Shown here: positions 6,657 through 14,651 of the stretch, one piece after another
Numbering within the stretch: position 1 is the first letter of the stretch
Layout: each line of letters begins with the position of its first letter
DNA from: a virus
Direction: 5' to 3' (one strand)
IMG/VR virus record: IMGVR_UViG_3300037487_000802
Coordinates: 1-35,746 of that record
DNA length: 35,746 nucleotides
Position numbers and translations under genes: made by a program
The notes under the pieces: model-generated
What the model was told of the DNA's origin: nothing
Seen by the model: only the letters and a program-made list of their open reading frames with translations
The model's database searches: none

Positions 6657-6803
6657 ATGGAAAAAGTAGACGTAAGCAGATTGATTACTCCATTTGAGTA
6701 TTCAAAATTAATTAAGGTTTGCCCTGCAACCGTTACTAAAAGAATGAACACAGGTAAAGTAAAGGTAATCAACATAAAGGGGGGTAGACTTATATTATTG
6801 TAA
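6657..6803 (+). CDS. Small excisionase/MerR-like helix-turn-helix protein
   Basis: 48 residues from the ATG at 6657, which I prefer because the promoter -7 element ends at 6652; an upstream ATG at 6570 lies in the repeat array. The pattern LITPFEYSKLIKVCPATVTKRMNTGKV followed by IKGGRLI matches the compact HTH of excisionase-family proteins: helix, recognition helix after PATVTK, and a strand in place of the wing (VINIKGGRLILL). It lies between the repeat array and the primase-helicase gene. Binding the array, to start replication or to regulate its own promoter, is the obvious hypothesis. Excision is unlikely, as no integrase is visible. Confidence 0.7.
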   Translation: MEKVDVSRLITPFEYSKLIKVCPATVTKRMNTGKVKVINIKGGRLILL

Positions 6804-6843
6804 CAGCAATTTGCAGTAATGATGGAATAATTATCTAATAAAG

Positions 6844-6858
6844 GTAAAATAATTTTAC
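6844..6858. repeat. 15-bp palindrome GTAAAAT-A-ATTTTAC at the primase start
   Basis: Two 7-base arms with a single central base end one base before the ATG of the primase-helicase gene. The same arms occur at 19847 and 19864 before the portal gene. It may be an operator or may sequester the start codon region. AT-rich palindromes arise by chance, so support is modest. Confidence 0.4.
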
Positions 6859-6859
6859 T

Positions 6860-9208
6860 ATGATAACAATATTTAGGGACATTCATTCAACTTCAACTCC
6901 ATATTTTAAGGAGATTGAAATAATAATTGAACGCATAAAAAATGGGCAAAGCAAAGAGCTGATAACAAAAATACGATCTGCAACAAAAGAGGAACGCAAC
7001 CATCTAAAAAAATCACTGCCATCAATTTGTTTCTCTGGCAAGTTTTCAAAGCGTAACGCTGAGAGCTGTCTTGAACATTCCGGATATATTTGTCTTGATT
7101 TTGATGCTTTCCCAAATGAAAAGATAATGAACGAAAACAGAGCAATTTTGTTAAAGGATAAATACACTCATTCGTTATTTATTTCTCCTGGAGGAGATGG
7201 TCTAAAATTGATAGTTAAGATTCCTGCAGAGATGCAGAATCACAAAAAGTACTTTGACAAATTAAAAGAGTATTACAATAGTCAATATTTTGATTCTAAA
7301 ACATCAGACATTTGCCGGGTATGTTATGAGTCTTATGATCCTGATTTGTACTTCAATAAAAATTCATCAACATGGACAGACAAAGAAGAGAATGAGCATT
7401 ATTCATACAACGAAAAAAAGCCTCTTCTACCCATTGAGTCAAGTGGATTGATTATCCAAAAATTACAAAAGTGGTTCGATGGTAAATACTCAGTAACCAA
7501 AGGCCAGCGTAATGCTAATTTATTTATCCTCGCATCATCATTTAACGAATATGGAATAAATGAGAATGAAGCACGATCATATCTGCTATCATACAGGACA
7601 GATGATTTTTCACAACGGGAAATTGATAATATAGTCAAGTCGGCATATTCCAAAAGTGGACAGTTCGGATCTAAATATTTTGAAGACAATGATACACGTA
7701 ATCAAATCAGGGATCGGATCCAATCAGGAAGGGATATTACCAAAATTTACAAAGAATATCCCAAATTAACACCAGACAAAATTGATGATGTTGTAGAAAA
7801 TATTCAGGCTTCATCTCCCATACTTGAATTTTGGTACTTTGACAAAGCCGGGAAATGCAGAATTAGTAATCTGAAATTTAAAACATTCTTAGAACAGAAC
7901 GGATTTTGTAAATATTATCACGAAGGTGCTGAAAATTACATATTTATAAAGATTGAAAATACATTCATTGAGAATACAAATCCGCAACACATTAAAGATT
8001 TTGTACTTAATTATCTGATCAATCAGGAAACATTAAAGCCTTATGAATTTATGGCCTCTGCGACTAAATATTTTAAAGAGGATTATTTATCCTTGATCAA
8101 AGTTAAAAATATCACTCTGTATGAGGATGATGTAGATTATATGATGCTTTACTTTCTGAACTGCGCTGTAAAGGTTTATAAAAATAAGATTGAAAAAATT
8201 GATTATCTCAACCTAAATGGGATGGTATGGAAACGCCATGTTATTAATCGTAATTTTGAAATAATGGACTTTAAGGAGTCAATATTCGATAAATTCATTG
8301 GTCTTATATCCGGGAGCAATACGGATAGATCAAAGGCAATGAGAACAGTGATAGGGTACTTGATGCACAGCCACAAGACATCGGCAAATAATAAGGCAAT
8401 AATACTCAATGACGAGACAATTAGCGAGAACCCGAATGGAGGAAGTGGCAAGGGGATAATTATTAATGCACTGACGCACATGAAAAGGATATGTATTCTT
8501 GACGGTAAGCAGTTCGATTTCAACAAGGCTTTCCCCTATCAGACCGTTTCGGCAGATACTCAGGTGCTGGTGTTCGATGACGTAAAAAAGAACTTTAATT
8601 TTGAAGGCCTTTTTTCACTTATCACTGAAGGGATAACGCTTGAAAAGAAGAATAAAGATGCTATAAAAATACCCGTTAAGAAGTCACCAAAGATTGTGAT
8701 TAGCACTAATTACACTGTAGGGGGAGTGGGTGGCTCATTTGATCGGAGGAAATTGGAAGTAGAACTATCCGCATACTTTAATATAAATCATACTCCATAC
8801 GATGAATTTGGTTTAATGCTGTTTGATGAATTTTGCTCGAATGAGTGGACAAGATTTGATAATTATATGATCCATTGTTCTCAAGAATATTTAGAATCAG
8901 GATTAATGAATTATGAATATGCCAATTTGAAGACCCGCAAATTCATCTCAGATACATCGTTTGAGTTCTTTGAATGGGTACAGGATAATCACCTTCCTTG
9001 TGGTGAGCGATTAATTAAGAATTTAAAATTTGACACGTTCTGCGGTGACTATCCTGACAATAAAAAGTTATTAAGCCAAAAGAAATTTGCCCGGTTTATT
9101 GATTGCTACGGAATATATCTCGGCAAAAAAGTAATATCAGGCAATAGTCAAGGGTCAAGATGGGTGCAAATAGGTGAATTATCTGAACCAATAACAATAC
9201 CATTCTAA
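6860..9208 (+). CDS. Primase-helicase: VirE-N/BT4734-like domain, PriCT-like domain, SF3-like helicase
   Basis: 782 residues in three parts. Residues 1-150 form a VirE-N/BT4734-like domain with ICLDFDAF (D80, D82) and SPGGDGLK (109-116), which resemble the DxD and SxGxG patterns of primase-polymerase folds. Residues 200-275 (KGQRNANLFILASSFNEYGI...EIDNIVKSAY) look like a PriCT domain. Residues about 460-720 are an AAA+ superfamily 3-type helicase: Walker A GGSGKG (527-532), Walker B VFDDV (571-575), sensor-1-like ISTN with N617, and arginine-finger candidates in FDRRK (R629, R630). Proteins like this prime and unwind DNA in Bacteroidota phages and plasmids. It follows the repeat array and HTH protein, consistent with an origin there. 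Its stop overlaps the next start as TAATG. Confidence 0.88.
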   Translation: MITIFRDIHSTSTPYFKEIEIIIERIKNGQSKELITKIRSATKEERNHLKKSLPSICFSGKFSKRNAESCLEHSGYICLDFDAFPNEKIMNENRAILLKDKYTHSLFISPGGDGLKLIVKIPAEMQNHKKYFDKLKEYYNSQYFDSKTSDICRVCYESYDPDLYFNKNSSTWTDKEENEHYSYNEKKPLLPIESSGLIIQKLQKWFDGKYSVTKGQRNANLFILASSFNEYGINENEARSYLLSYRTDDFSQREIDNIVKSAYSKSGQFGSKYFEDNDTRNQIRDRIQSGRDITKIYKEYPKLTPDKIDDVVENIQASSPILEFWYFDKAGKCRISNLKFKTFLEQNGFCKYYHEGAENYIFIKIENTFIENTNPQHIKDFVLNYLINQETLKPYEFMASATKYFKEDYLSLIKVKNITLYEDDVDYMMLYFLNCAVKVYKNKIEKIDYLNLNGMVWKRHVINRNFEIMDFKESIFDKFIGLISGSNTDRSKAMRTVIGYLMHSHKTSANNKAIILNDETISENPNGGSGKGIIINALTHMKRICILDGKQFDFNKAFPYQTVSADTQVLVFDDVKKNFNFEGLFSLITEGITLEKKNKDAIKIPVKKSPKIVISTNYTVGGVGGSFDRRKLEVELSAYFNINHTPYDEFGLMLFDEFCSNEWTRFDNYMIHCSQEYLESGLMNYEYANLKTRKFISDTSFEFFEWVQDNHLPCGERLIKNLKFDTFCGDYPDNKKLLSQKKFARFIDCYGIYLGKKVISGNSQGSRWVQIGELSEPITIPF

Positions 9209-10470
9209 TGGAACTACGAGATTATCAATTAACTGCCATCAATCAGGGTGCGGGCATACTGCAAAAATACAGACTTCTTTATTTGGCTTTTCAAACTCGT
9301 ACCGGAAAGACATTAATAGCTCTGAATATTGCCAAAGGATTTAATAATGTGCTATTTGTGACTAAAAAAAAGGCTATTGAAAGTATTTTGCATGATTACA
9401 AATTAGGCGAATTTACCTATACTTTGACCGTAATAAATTATGAGTCAGTGCATAAAGTAAATGGAATATTTGATTTGATCATATTAGATGAGGCTCATTC
9501 TTTAGGTGCTTTTCCTAAGCCTTGCAAGAGAGTTAAAGACTTGCAAAGATTAACAGTTAATAAGCCAATCATTTTTTTATCCGCAACACCGTCACCAGAG
9601 AGCTGGAGCCAGTTGTTTCATCAGATGTATTTATCAGGTTATTCGCCATTTCATCATAATAATTTCTATAAATGGGCGAAAGATTATGTTAATATCACTA
9701 AAAAATACATCTATAATAAGGAAATGAATGATTATGGAGATGCAAACAAAGTAATGATATGGCAGATTATTAAACATTTATTTTTAATTAAGACTCAGGA
9801 AGATGCAGGGTTTAAAATTGAGGTTGAAGAGCGGGTTTTAACTGTTCAAATGCCGGGTAATTTGAAAAGCATCATATCCAGGCTGATGAAAGATAAGGTC
9901 TATGTCGATGATAAATTTAGTATTGTGGCCGATACGGCAGTAAAGACAATGCAAAAGGTGCATCAGCTAAGTTCCGGGACTGTTATTGACGATAACGGGT
10001 ATCAGATAATTTCGGACTATAAATCACGCTATTTGAGCGAATGGGTGAATGGCCGTAAAGTAGTGATATTCTATAAATTCAAATCAGAGTTTGAACTGTT
10101 AAAGATTGCTTTTCCTAATTGGACAGATAACGCTTTTACTTTTCAATCATCTAAAGATTTGATATTTTTAGGACAGTTCCAATCGGCAAGAGAAGGGATC
10201 CGGCTCGACAGCGCAGAAGCGATTATCTTTTTTAATATTGACTTTAGTTTTTTATCGTATGAACAGGCAAGAAACAGAATAGCTTCATTTGAGAGGGCAG
10301 ACAAAGCCATATTATATTGGCTCTTTTCAGATATAGGTATTGAGAGGCGTATTTATCGGGCATTAATGAAAAAAGAAGACTACACATTAAAATATTTCAA
10401 TCATGACAGAATCAGCATTCGAACAGAAATGGAGTCACAAGGCACAAGCAAAAGGTTGGCTTTCGATTAA
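9208..10470 (+). CDS. SF2 (SNF2-like) DNA helicase 1
   Basis: 420 residues with a compact SF2 core. Walker A is QTRTGKT (29-35), with Thr-Arg-Thr where most helicases have Gly-xx-Gly. Motif II is DEAH (94-97), motif III is SAT (125-127) and a motif VI-like segment is YEQARNRIASFERAD. There is no large accessory domain, which is typical of short phage helicases. The downstream VRR-NUC gene overlaps its end by 68 bases in another frame; such helicase/VRR-NUC pairs are common in phages and suggest a joint role in recombination or fork processing. Confidence 0.88.
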   Translation: MELRDYQLTAINQGAGILQKYRLLYLAFQTRTGKTLIALNIAKGFNNVLFVTKKKAIESILHDYKLGEFTYTLTVINYESVHKVNGIFDLIILDEAHSLGAFPKPCKRVKDLQRLTVNKPIIFLSATPSPESWSQLFHQMYLSGYSPFHHNNFYKWAKDYVNITKKYIYNKEMNDYGDANKVMIWQIIKHLFLIKTQEDAGFKIEVEERVLTVQMPGNLKSIISRLMKDKVYVDDKFSIVADTAVKTMQKVHQLSSGTVIDDNGYQIISDYKSRYLSEWVNGRKVVIFYKFKSEFELLKIAFPNWTDNAFTFQSSKDLIFLGQFQSAREGIRLDSAEAIIFFNIDFSFLSYEQARNRIASFERADKAILYWLFSDIGIERRIYRALMKKEDYTLKYFNHDRISIRTEMESQGTSKRLAFD

Positions 10471-10642
10471 AAATATTCAAATGAGTCTTAATGGATGGCC
10501 TGACAGAATGTATCTAAAAGACAGAATGGTCTTTTTTGCTGAATTTAAAAGTAAAAAAGGCAAATTATCCGAACTCCAAAAGTATAGAATCAATCAAATA
10601 AGATCATTAAATTTTCACGTATTAATAATTTATGAACAATGA
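10403..10642 (+). CDS. VRR-NUC domain nuclease
   Basis: 79 residues covering a minimal VRR-NUC domain. The PD-(D/E)xK residues are visible: E6, D34 (WPDRMY), E47 and K49 (AEFKSKKGK), then Q59 (SELQK), with the closing strand FHVLIIYE. In this family the fold cuts branched or flap DNA, and phage copies accompany helicases. The gene starts inside the helicase gene at 10403; the overlap of 68 bases is unusually long, but the first residues (TESAFEQKW) contain the expected E6 of helix 1, which supports the start. It is coupled by ATGA to the DnaA-like gene. Confidence 0.88.
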   Translation: MTESAFEQKWSHKAQAKGWLSIKNIQMSLNGWPDRMYLKDRMVFFAEFKSKKGKLSELQKYRINQIRSLNFHVLIIYEQ

Positions 10643-10977
10643 AAAACGAGCTATTAAAGGCACACCGATCATCCAACAACCTAAGAGGGGTTATCCTTCT
10701 TCTTGACTCGGTAAGCAAGATCACAAAGGTGACAATTCCCGAACTAACCGGAAGATCAAGAAAAACAGAAACAGTATATGCCCGGACTGTATTCGCTGCA
10801 CTTGCAAAATCGAACTACCCGGAGCTTTCCCATGCACTGATTGGGTCGATAATCAACCGGGATCATTCAACGATAACTTATATGATCGCAGAAACTAAAG
10901 ATGTGAAAGAAAAGGCAGAGCTACTACGGGAGGTCGAATTCAAACTGAATGTTCAGAACCTGGAATATGTTATATAA
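10639..10977 (+). CDS. Stand-alone DnaA domain IV-like DNA-binding protein
   Basis: 112 residues. Residues 20-85 follow the DnaA C-terminal domain: VSKITKVTIPELTGRSRKTETVYARTVFAAL, then LSHALIGSIINRDHSTI. GRSR (38-41), the AR pair (48-49) and RDHST (74-78) are the residues that contact the DnaA box in bacterial DnaA. There is no AAA+ ATPase domain, so it can bind DnaA-type sites but cannot by itself melt an origin. It may recruit or block host DnaA, or mark the phage origin. It lies in the replication block right after the nuclease gene. Confidence 0.85.
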   Translation: MKNELLKAHRSSNNLRGVILLLDSVSKITKVTIPELTGRSRKTETVYARTVFAALAKSNYPELSHALIGSIINRDHSTITYMIAETKDVKEKAELLREVEFKLNVQNLEYVI

Positions 10978-11044
10978 CAGCTTTTGTTAAACGAACGATA
11001 ACATTAATTAATATTACAACGACAAAATAAATATCAAGTAAATT

Positions 11045-12412
11045 ATGAAATATCAAGATTTTTTAGAACTAAAGAAACATTCTATTTCAGAATATGGGAT
11101 AAAAGCCAATTTTATACCTGATAAAATGTTTGACTTTCAGAAATATGTATCTAATCATATGATAGAAAAAGGAAGGTGCGCATTTTTTGGAGATACCGGA
11201 ACAGGCAAGACGGTAATAGAATTAACGACTGCTACAAATTATATCAAGGCTACTAATAAGCCTGTATTAATTATCACTCCTTTAGCAGTAGCGGATCAGC
11301 ATTTAAGGGAAGCATTAAAATTCGGTATAGATGATGTTTGCCATACAAAGGACGGGAAATACAATAAAAAAATAGTATTATGTAATTATGAGCGTTTACA
11401 TAAATTAAATACATCAGACTTTGATTGTGTGATACTTGATGAATCAAGCATTTTAAAAAACTTTGACGGTGCAATAAAAAACCAACTTAATACATTTTTA
11501 AAAAAAGTAAAATACCGGTTTTTATTCACAGCAACTCCTTCTCCTAATGATTTTGTGGAGCTTGGAACCAGCTCTGAAGCATTGGGATATATGGGATATA
11601 CAGATATGCTTACTAAGTTTTTCACTAATAACGAAGACACAATTAAGCCTCAGAATATCGGGACTAAATGGATTCTCAAGGGTCATGCAACAGATGATTT
11701 TTTTAAATGGGTATCCGGTTGGTCAATATCAATGAGAAAGCCTTCTGATTTAGGATTCTCAGATGATCGGTTTATTTTGCCTGAATTAATAGTAAATTAT
11801 AATTCTGTAAAAAACGAAAAAAACTTAGTAGTAAACGGTCAGATTCAGTTATTTAATCAAATTGCAAGGCGATTAACAGAGGTTAGAGAAGAGCAGAAAT
11901 GTACTATCGAAGATAGATGTATTAAAGCTGTTGAAATTGCATCTAATCACCCTAAGACAGTGTATTGGTGCAACTACAATAATGAAGGTGACCTATTGCA
12001 GGAGCTTGATAAAGATTCGTATCAAATCAAGGGATCAATGAATATTGATAAGAAAGAAGAAATACTATTAGCGTTTGCAAACGGAGAAATTGATAAGCTG
12101 ATAACAAAAGCTAAAATGACAGCCTTTGGATTAAATTGGCAACATTGCGGACATACTGTTTACTTTCCTGATTTTAGTTATGAAAAATATTATCAGGCTA
12201 TCAGGAGATTTTGGAGATTTGGACGAACAGAACCCGTAATTTGCGATTTAGTTTTCTCGGATGGACAACAAAGAGTATTAGATTCTCTTTTAGCAAAAAC
12301 ATCAAAAGCGGATCAATTATTTACGAAACTAAATACAACACTTCATCAGGATTTTACAATCAAAACAAGCGAATTTAATAAGCAAGTAATTTTACCAACT
12401 TTTTTAAAATAG
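11045..12412 (+). CDS. SF2 (SNF2-like) DNA helicase 2, paired with a methyltransferase
   Basis: 455 residues. Walker A GDTGTGKT (49-56), motif II DESS (132-135), motif III TATPSPND (162-169) with the following ELGTSSEALGYM, and motif VI AIRRFWRFGR near residue 395. The TATPSPNDFVELG block is typical of phage helicases encoded beside DNA methyltransferases, and here a methyltransferase gene follows after five bases. The 67-base gap before it (10978-11044) contains no gene. It differs strongly from the helicase at 9208, so it is not a recent duplicate. A role in DNA modification during replication, or in moving along DNA for the methyltransferase, is inferred from pairing. Confidence 0.85.
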   Translation: MKYQDFLELKKHSISEYGIKANFIPDKMFDFQKYVSNHMIEKGRCAFFGDTGTGKTVIELTTATNYIKATNKPVLIITPLAVADQHLREALKFGIDDVCHTKDGKYNKKIVLCNYERLHKLNTSDFDCVILDESSILKNFDGAIKNQLNTFLKKVKYRFLFTATPSPNDFVELGTSSEALGYMGYTDMLTKFFTNNEDTIKPQNIGTKWILKGHATDDFFKWVSGWSISMRKPSDLGFSDDRFILPELIVNYNSVKNEKNLVVNGQIQLFNQIARRLTEVREEQKCTIEDRCIKAVEIASNHPKTVYWCNYNNEGDLLQELDKDSYQIKGSMNIDKKEEILLAFANGEIDKLITKAKMTAFGLNWQHCGHTVYFPDFSYEKYYQAIRRFWRFGRTEPVICDLVFSDGQQRVLDSLLAKTSKADQLFTKLNTTLHQDFTIKTSEFNKQVILPTFLK

Positions 12413-12417
12413 AAATC

Positions 12418-13401
12418 ATGATTAAAGATCAATTAATTACAGAAGATTACGCAATTTATTGCTCGGACAATATGTTTGTCCTTCCTTCATTCCCGGATAA
12501 TTCTATTCCTTTATCTGTGTACTCACCACCATTTGCCGGACTTTACAATTACTCCAGCTCTCCGAATGACTTTTCTAATTGTGAATCGAGAGAACAGTTT
12601 TTGAATCAGTATGAATATTTAATTGCTGAAATATCAAGGGTTACAATGCCGGGAAGAATTACGGCAGTACATTGCACTGATATTAATAGTTGTGCCAATG
12701 AGAATTTGTGGGATTTTCCGCACGAAATTATCAAACTACATGAAAAGCATGGATTCCATTACAGGAATAGAATAACGATATGGAAAGAACCATTAAAAGT
12801 CAGAATGAGAACGATGGTAAGAAGTTTAATGCATAAATTAATAGTCGAGGATTCTACCGAATGCTTCCCGGCTATGCCTGATTATGTTCTCATTTTCAAA
12901 AAATCAGGAGAAAACGAAATACCCGTAACTCATCCATTTGGATTAGCACATTATGCCGGAGCTCATCCATTTTTACCGGAACACGTCGAAACTTATGGAA
13001 GTTATGAAGACTTTAAAAAGAAATGGTCAGGATTTAACGGTGATCCGAGGGAAAATAAATTTAGTCATTTAGTATGGCAACGTTATGCCTCCAGTGTTTG
13101 GGATGATATAAGAATTGATGAGGTTTTACAGTATAAAGAAAGCAAAGACGAGGATGATGAAAAACACGTACATCCGCTTCAGCTTGATGTTATTGATCGA
13201 ATTGTGGAGCTGTATTCAAATCCAGGAGAGGCAGTATTAACTCCATTTATGGGAGTAGGATCAGAGGTTTATAGTCCGGTATCAATGGGCAGGAAAGCAA
13301 TTGGGATAGAGCTTAAGGACAGCTATTTCAAACAGGCTGTTAAAAATTTAGCAGATGTTAAAAAGAGATTTGATGTAGATACTCAACAAAAACTATTTTA
13401 A
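12418..13401 (+). CDS. DNA methyltransferase, beta class (N4-cytosine or N6-adenine)
   Basis: 327 residues. The catalytic motif IV SPPF (36-39) precedes the S-adenosylmethionine motif I TPFMGVGSE (about 275-283), which defines the beta order. SPPF is more common in N4-cytosine enzymes, although some N6-adenine enzymes carry it. The middle (about 80-240), with HVETYGSYEDFKKKWSGF, probably contains the target-recognition part. There is no cognate endonuclease next to it, so it is likely an anti-restriction or self-marking enzyme working with the helicase upstream. Confidence 0.88.
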   Translation: MIKDQLITEDYAIYCSDNMFVLPSFPDNSIPLSVYSPPFAGLYNYSSSPNDFSNCESREQFLNQYEYLIAEISRVTMPGRITAVHCTDINSCANENLWDFPHEIIKLHEKHGFHYRNRITIWKEPLKVRMRTMVRSLMHKLIVEDSTECFPAMPDYVLIFKKSGENEIPVTHPFGLAHYAGAHPFLPEHVETYGSYEDFKKKWSGFNGDPRENKFSHLVWQRYASSVWDDIRIDEVLQYKESKDEDDEKHVHPLQLDVIDRIVELYSNPGEAVLTPFMGVGSEVYSPVSMGRKAIGIELKDSYFKQAVKNLADVKKRFDVDTQQKLF

Positions 13402-13436
13402 CCTACAAAAAAATTAACTTTGAGCAAATTAAGAAT

Positions 13437-13553
13437 ATGAAATGTAAATCATGCAACGAAGATTTTAATCCTATACTCTCAGCATTGGGATCGAAACACG
13501 CTACTCGGAATAATAGAAAAATACAAAGCATTGAATTTACAACAAGGAAATAA
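13437..13553 (+). CDS. 38-residue protein with one CxxC knuckle
   Basis: Short frame of 38 residues starting MKCKSCNEDFNP, with a CKSC metal-binding half-site and a basic end. A -7-like element TAACTTTG (13415-13422) lies 14 bases upstream, without a good -33 partner. The single CxxC suggests a truncated zinc ribbon or dimeric zinc binding. It may be a remnant. Confidence 0.4.
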   Translation: MKCKSCNEDFNPILSALGSKHATRNNRKIQSIEFTTRK

Positions 13554-13574
13554 ATTTTAATTTAAAACAAAACT

Positions 13575-13784
13575 ATGAAAGCATTCAACAACATCGAACA
13601 AGGCAAAAGCATGATCAATGATCTGCTAATAGCTCACAAGACGTACATAATCGAGAACTTGACCACAGTTGATGAAGATGTCGTAAACCAAAAAACAAGA
13701 ATGTATAAGTTCTTCTGCTGGTTCATTTGGGGTCATATATTCAAGGGTGGTATCTGTGCAAGATGTGGGAAAAGTAAAGCATAA
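13575..13784 (+). CDS. Small protein with DUF1660-like C-terminus
   Basis: 69 residues. The last 27 (MYKFFCWFIWGHIFKGGICARCGK) match the C...GH...CxxCGK layout of small DUF1660-like phage proteins, with Cys, His and a CARC pair as likely zinc ligands. The first 40 residues are helical and unrecognised. Its stop codon lies inside the 17-bp palindromic element GCATAACGGTGTTATGG, as seen for genes that end in an integron attC site. Confidence 0.55.
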   Translation: MKAFNNIEQGKSMINDLLIAHKTYIIENLTTVDEDVVNQKTRMYKFFCWFIWGHIFKGGICARCGKSKA

Positions 13785-13806
13785 CGGTGTTATGGCCCGT
13801 TTTTTC
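13779..13806. repeat. Collapsed attC-like element and terminator
   Basis: GCATAACGGTGTTATGG (13779-13795) has 6-bp arms CATAAC/GTTATG around GGT. It equals the ends of the element at 14800-14927 joined at its two CGGT repeats. The segment AACGG (13783-13787) can also pair with CCGTT (13797-13801), which runs into TTTTTT, so it may act as a terminator for the gene at 13575. Confidence 0.6.
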
Positions 13807-13901
13807 TCCGTGTTCTTTTTTGGTTAAATACCTGAAATTCAACCACTAATATTTAGAATTATTATAAATAGATTAAATATAGAAAAATAAGTGATAAAAT
13901 A

Positions 13902-13933
13902 TTTGCACAATTAAAAAACCCGTTGTATCTTTG
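13902..13933 (+). promoter_or_regulatory. Consensus Bacteroidota promoter TTTG-N20-TATCTTTG
   Basis: TTTG 13902-13905, a 20-base spacer and TATCTTTG 13926-13933 fit the -33/-7 consensus perfectly. Transcription should start near 13938. No gene starts for 350 bases, so it drives the structured segment that follows. A boxA-like GTTCTTTGAA lies at 13955-13964. Confidence 0.8.
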
Positions 13934-13937
13934 CAGA

Positions 13938-14260
13938 GTAATTAAATGATAAAAGTTCTTTGAAGATATGAAAAAAGGGTAGCAAGCCAGACCGCACCCA
14001 TCACAAACGAAAAATAGTAGTTTGTGATTGAAGACGAAGCTGGGGGTAGTGTGAATACCTTACGAGTAATAATTCACACCGTTGCAAATTCAAGAAGGTT
14101 GGTGAAGTAACCACTTGAATACGTTTTAGAAAAATCACCCGTTGAAAGGTCAGTTAGTAACTGAATACGTGTTGGCAAAGAGTAACCAGTCACTCTGGTA
14201 TGGTGCAGGGATTAGGAATGCCTGTCGAAAGTTACCTGAAAGACTTTCATTTATTTATTG
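13938..14260 (+). ncRNA. Candidate structured non-coding RNA with boxA-like leader
   Basis: No open frame of useful length, but successive hairpins: 14000-14008/14020-14028 (9 bp), 14049-14056/14072-14079 (8 bp), 14088-14094/14114-14120 (7 bp) enclosing 14097-14100/14109-14112 (4 bp), 14150-14155/14159-14164 (6 bp), 14179-14183/14192-14196 (5 bp) and 14227-14232/14243-14248 (6 bp) followed by T-rich sequence that could end the transcript. GAATAC recurs next to three stems. A perfect promoter stands just upstream, and the leader GTTCTTTGAA resembles the boxA of Bacteroidota rRNA operons. It is not a tRNA, tmRNA, RNase P or SRP RNA as far as signatures can be read. A long structured 5' leader controlling the gene at 14292 is the main alternative. 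Confidence 0.65.
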
Positions 14261-14291
14261 TTTAATAATTTTTATTTTTAAAAAAAAATAT

Positions 14292-14651
14292 ATGGAAACG
14301 TTAAGAATAACAAAAACCGTTGGGCAAAACGGGTTCTTTGATTTGAGAAATCAAATGAACGAATTTGTAAAAAGCAACTTCGGTATATTATACGAAGGTG
14401 CAGTTCGTTTAGGCTGTGAAATACCAGCCGATTACTACGCGCCAGAAAGGGTGCAAGTTGGCAACACAAGGTTGCACGCTTCAATGGGGTTGAAATATGC
14501 CGATGGGCATAAATACTCCGATAATGCAGCACCTTCGGAAAGCCAATTGAGGCAAACTGTTAAGGATTTGCAGACCTTAATTGATGCCGCTGCTGAAAAA
14601 ATACCAGCGCCATTCACTCTTAATATTGTTGAGAATGAAAAGCGAGGTTAA
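14292..14651 (+). CDS. Unknown cassette protein, 119 residues
   Basis: 119 residues from ATG 14292; the frame is open further upstream, but that part overlaps the structured segment, and 14292 follows the T-rich end. It starts METLRITKTVGQNGFFDLRNQ and has a helical C-terminal half (SESQLRQTVKDLQTLIDAAAEKI). Not recognised. It overlaps the next gene by 17 bases. It lies between the collapsed and the intact attC-like elements and so would be cassette cargo. Confidence 0.65.
   Translation: METLRITKTVGQNGFFDLRNQMNEFVKSNFGILYEGAVRLGCEIPADYYAPERVQVGNTRLHASMGLKYADGHKYSDNAAPSESQLRQTVKDLQTLIDAAAEKIPAPFTLNIVENEKRG

Noticed and set aside
6657-6803. Excisionase of a temperate phage
   Set aside because: No integrase, repressor or attachment site is visible; the HTH pattern fits DNA binding in general.
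8203-8526. Minus-strand open frames, such as 8203-8526, 22928-23290 and 28890-29252
   Set aside because: All lie opposite strongly supported plus-strand genes, have hydrophobic or low-complexity translations, and show no start signals.
13977-14260. tRNA, tmRNA, RNase P RNA or SRP RNA in the structured segment
   Set aside because: No TTCGA arm or acceptor/CCA end, no tmRNA-like ends, no RNase P or SRP core signature could be read; the hairpins are serial rather than cloverleaf.
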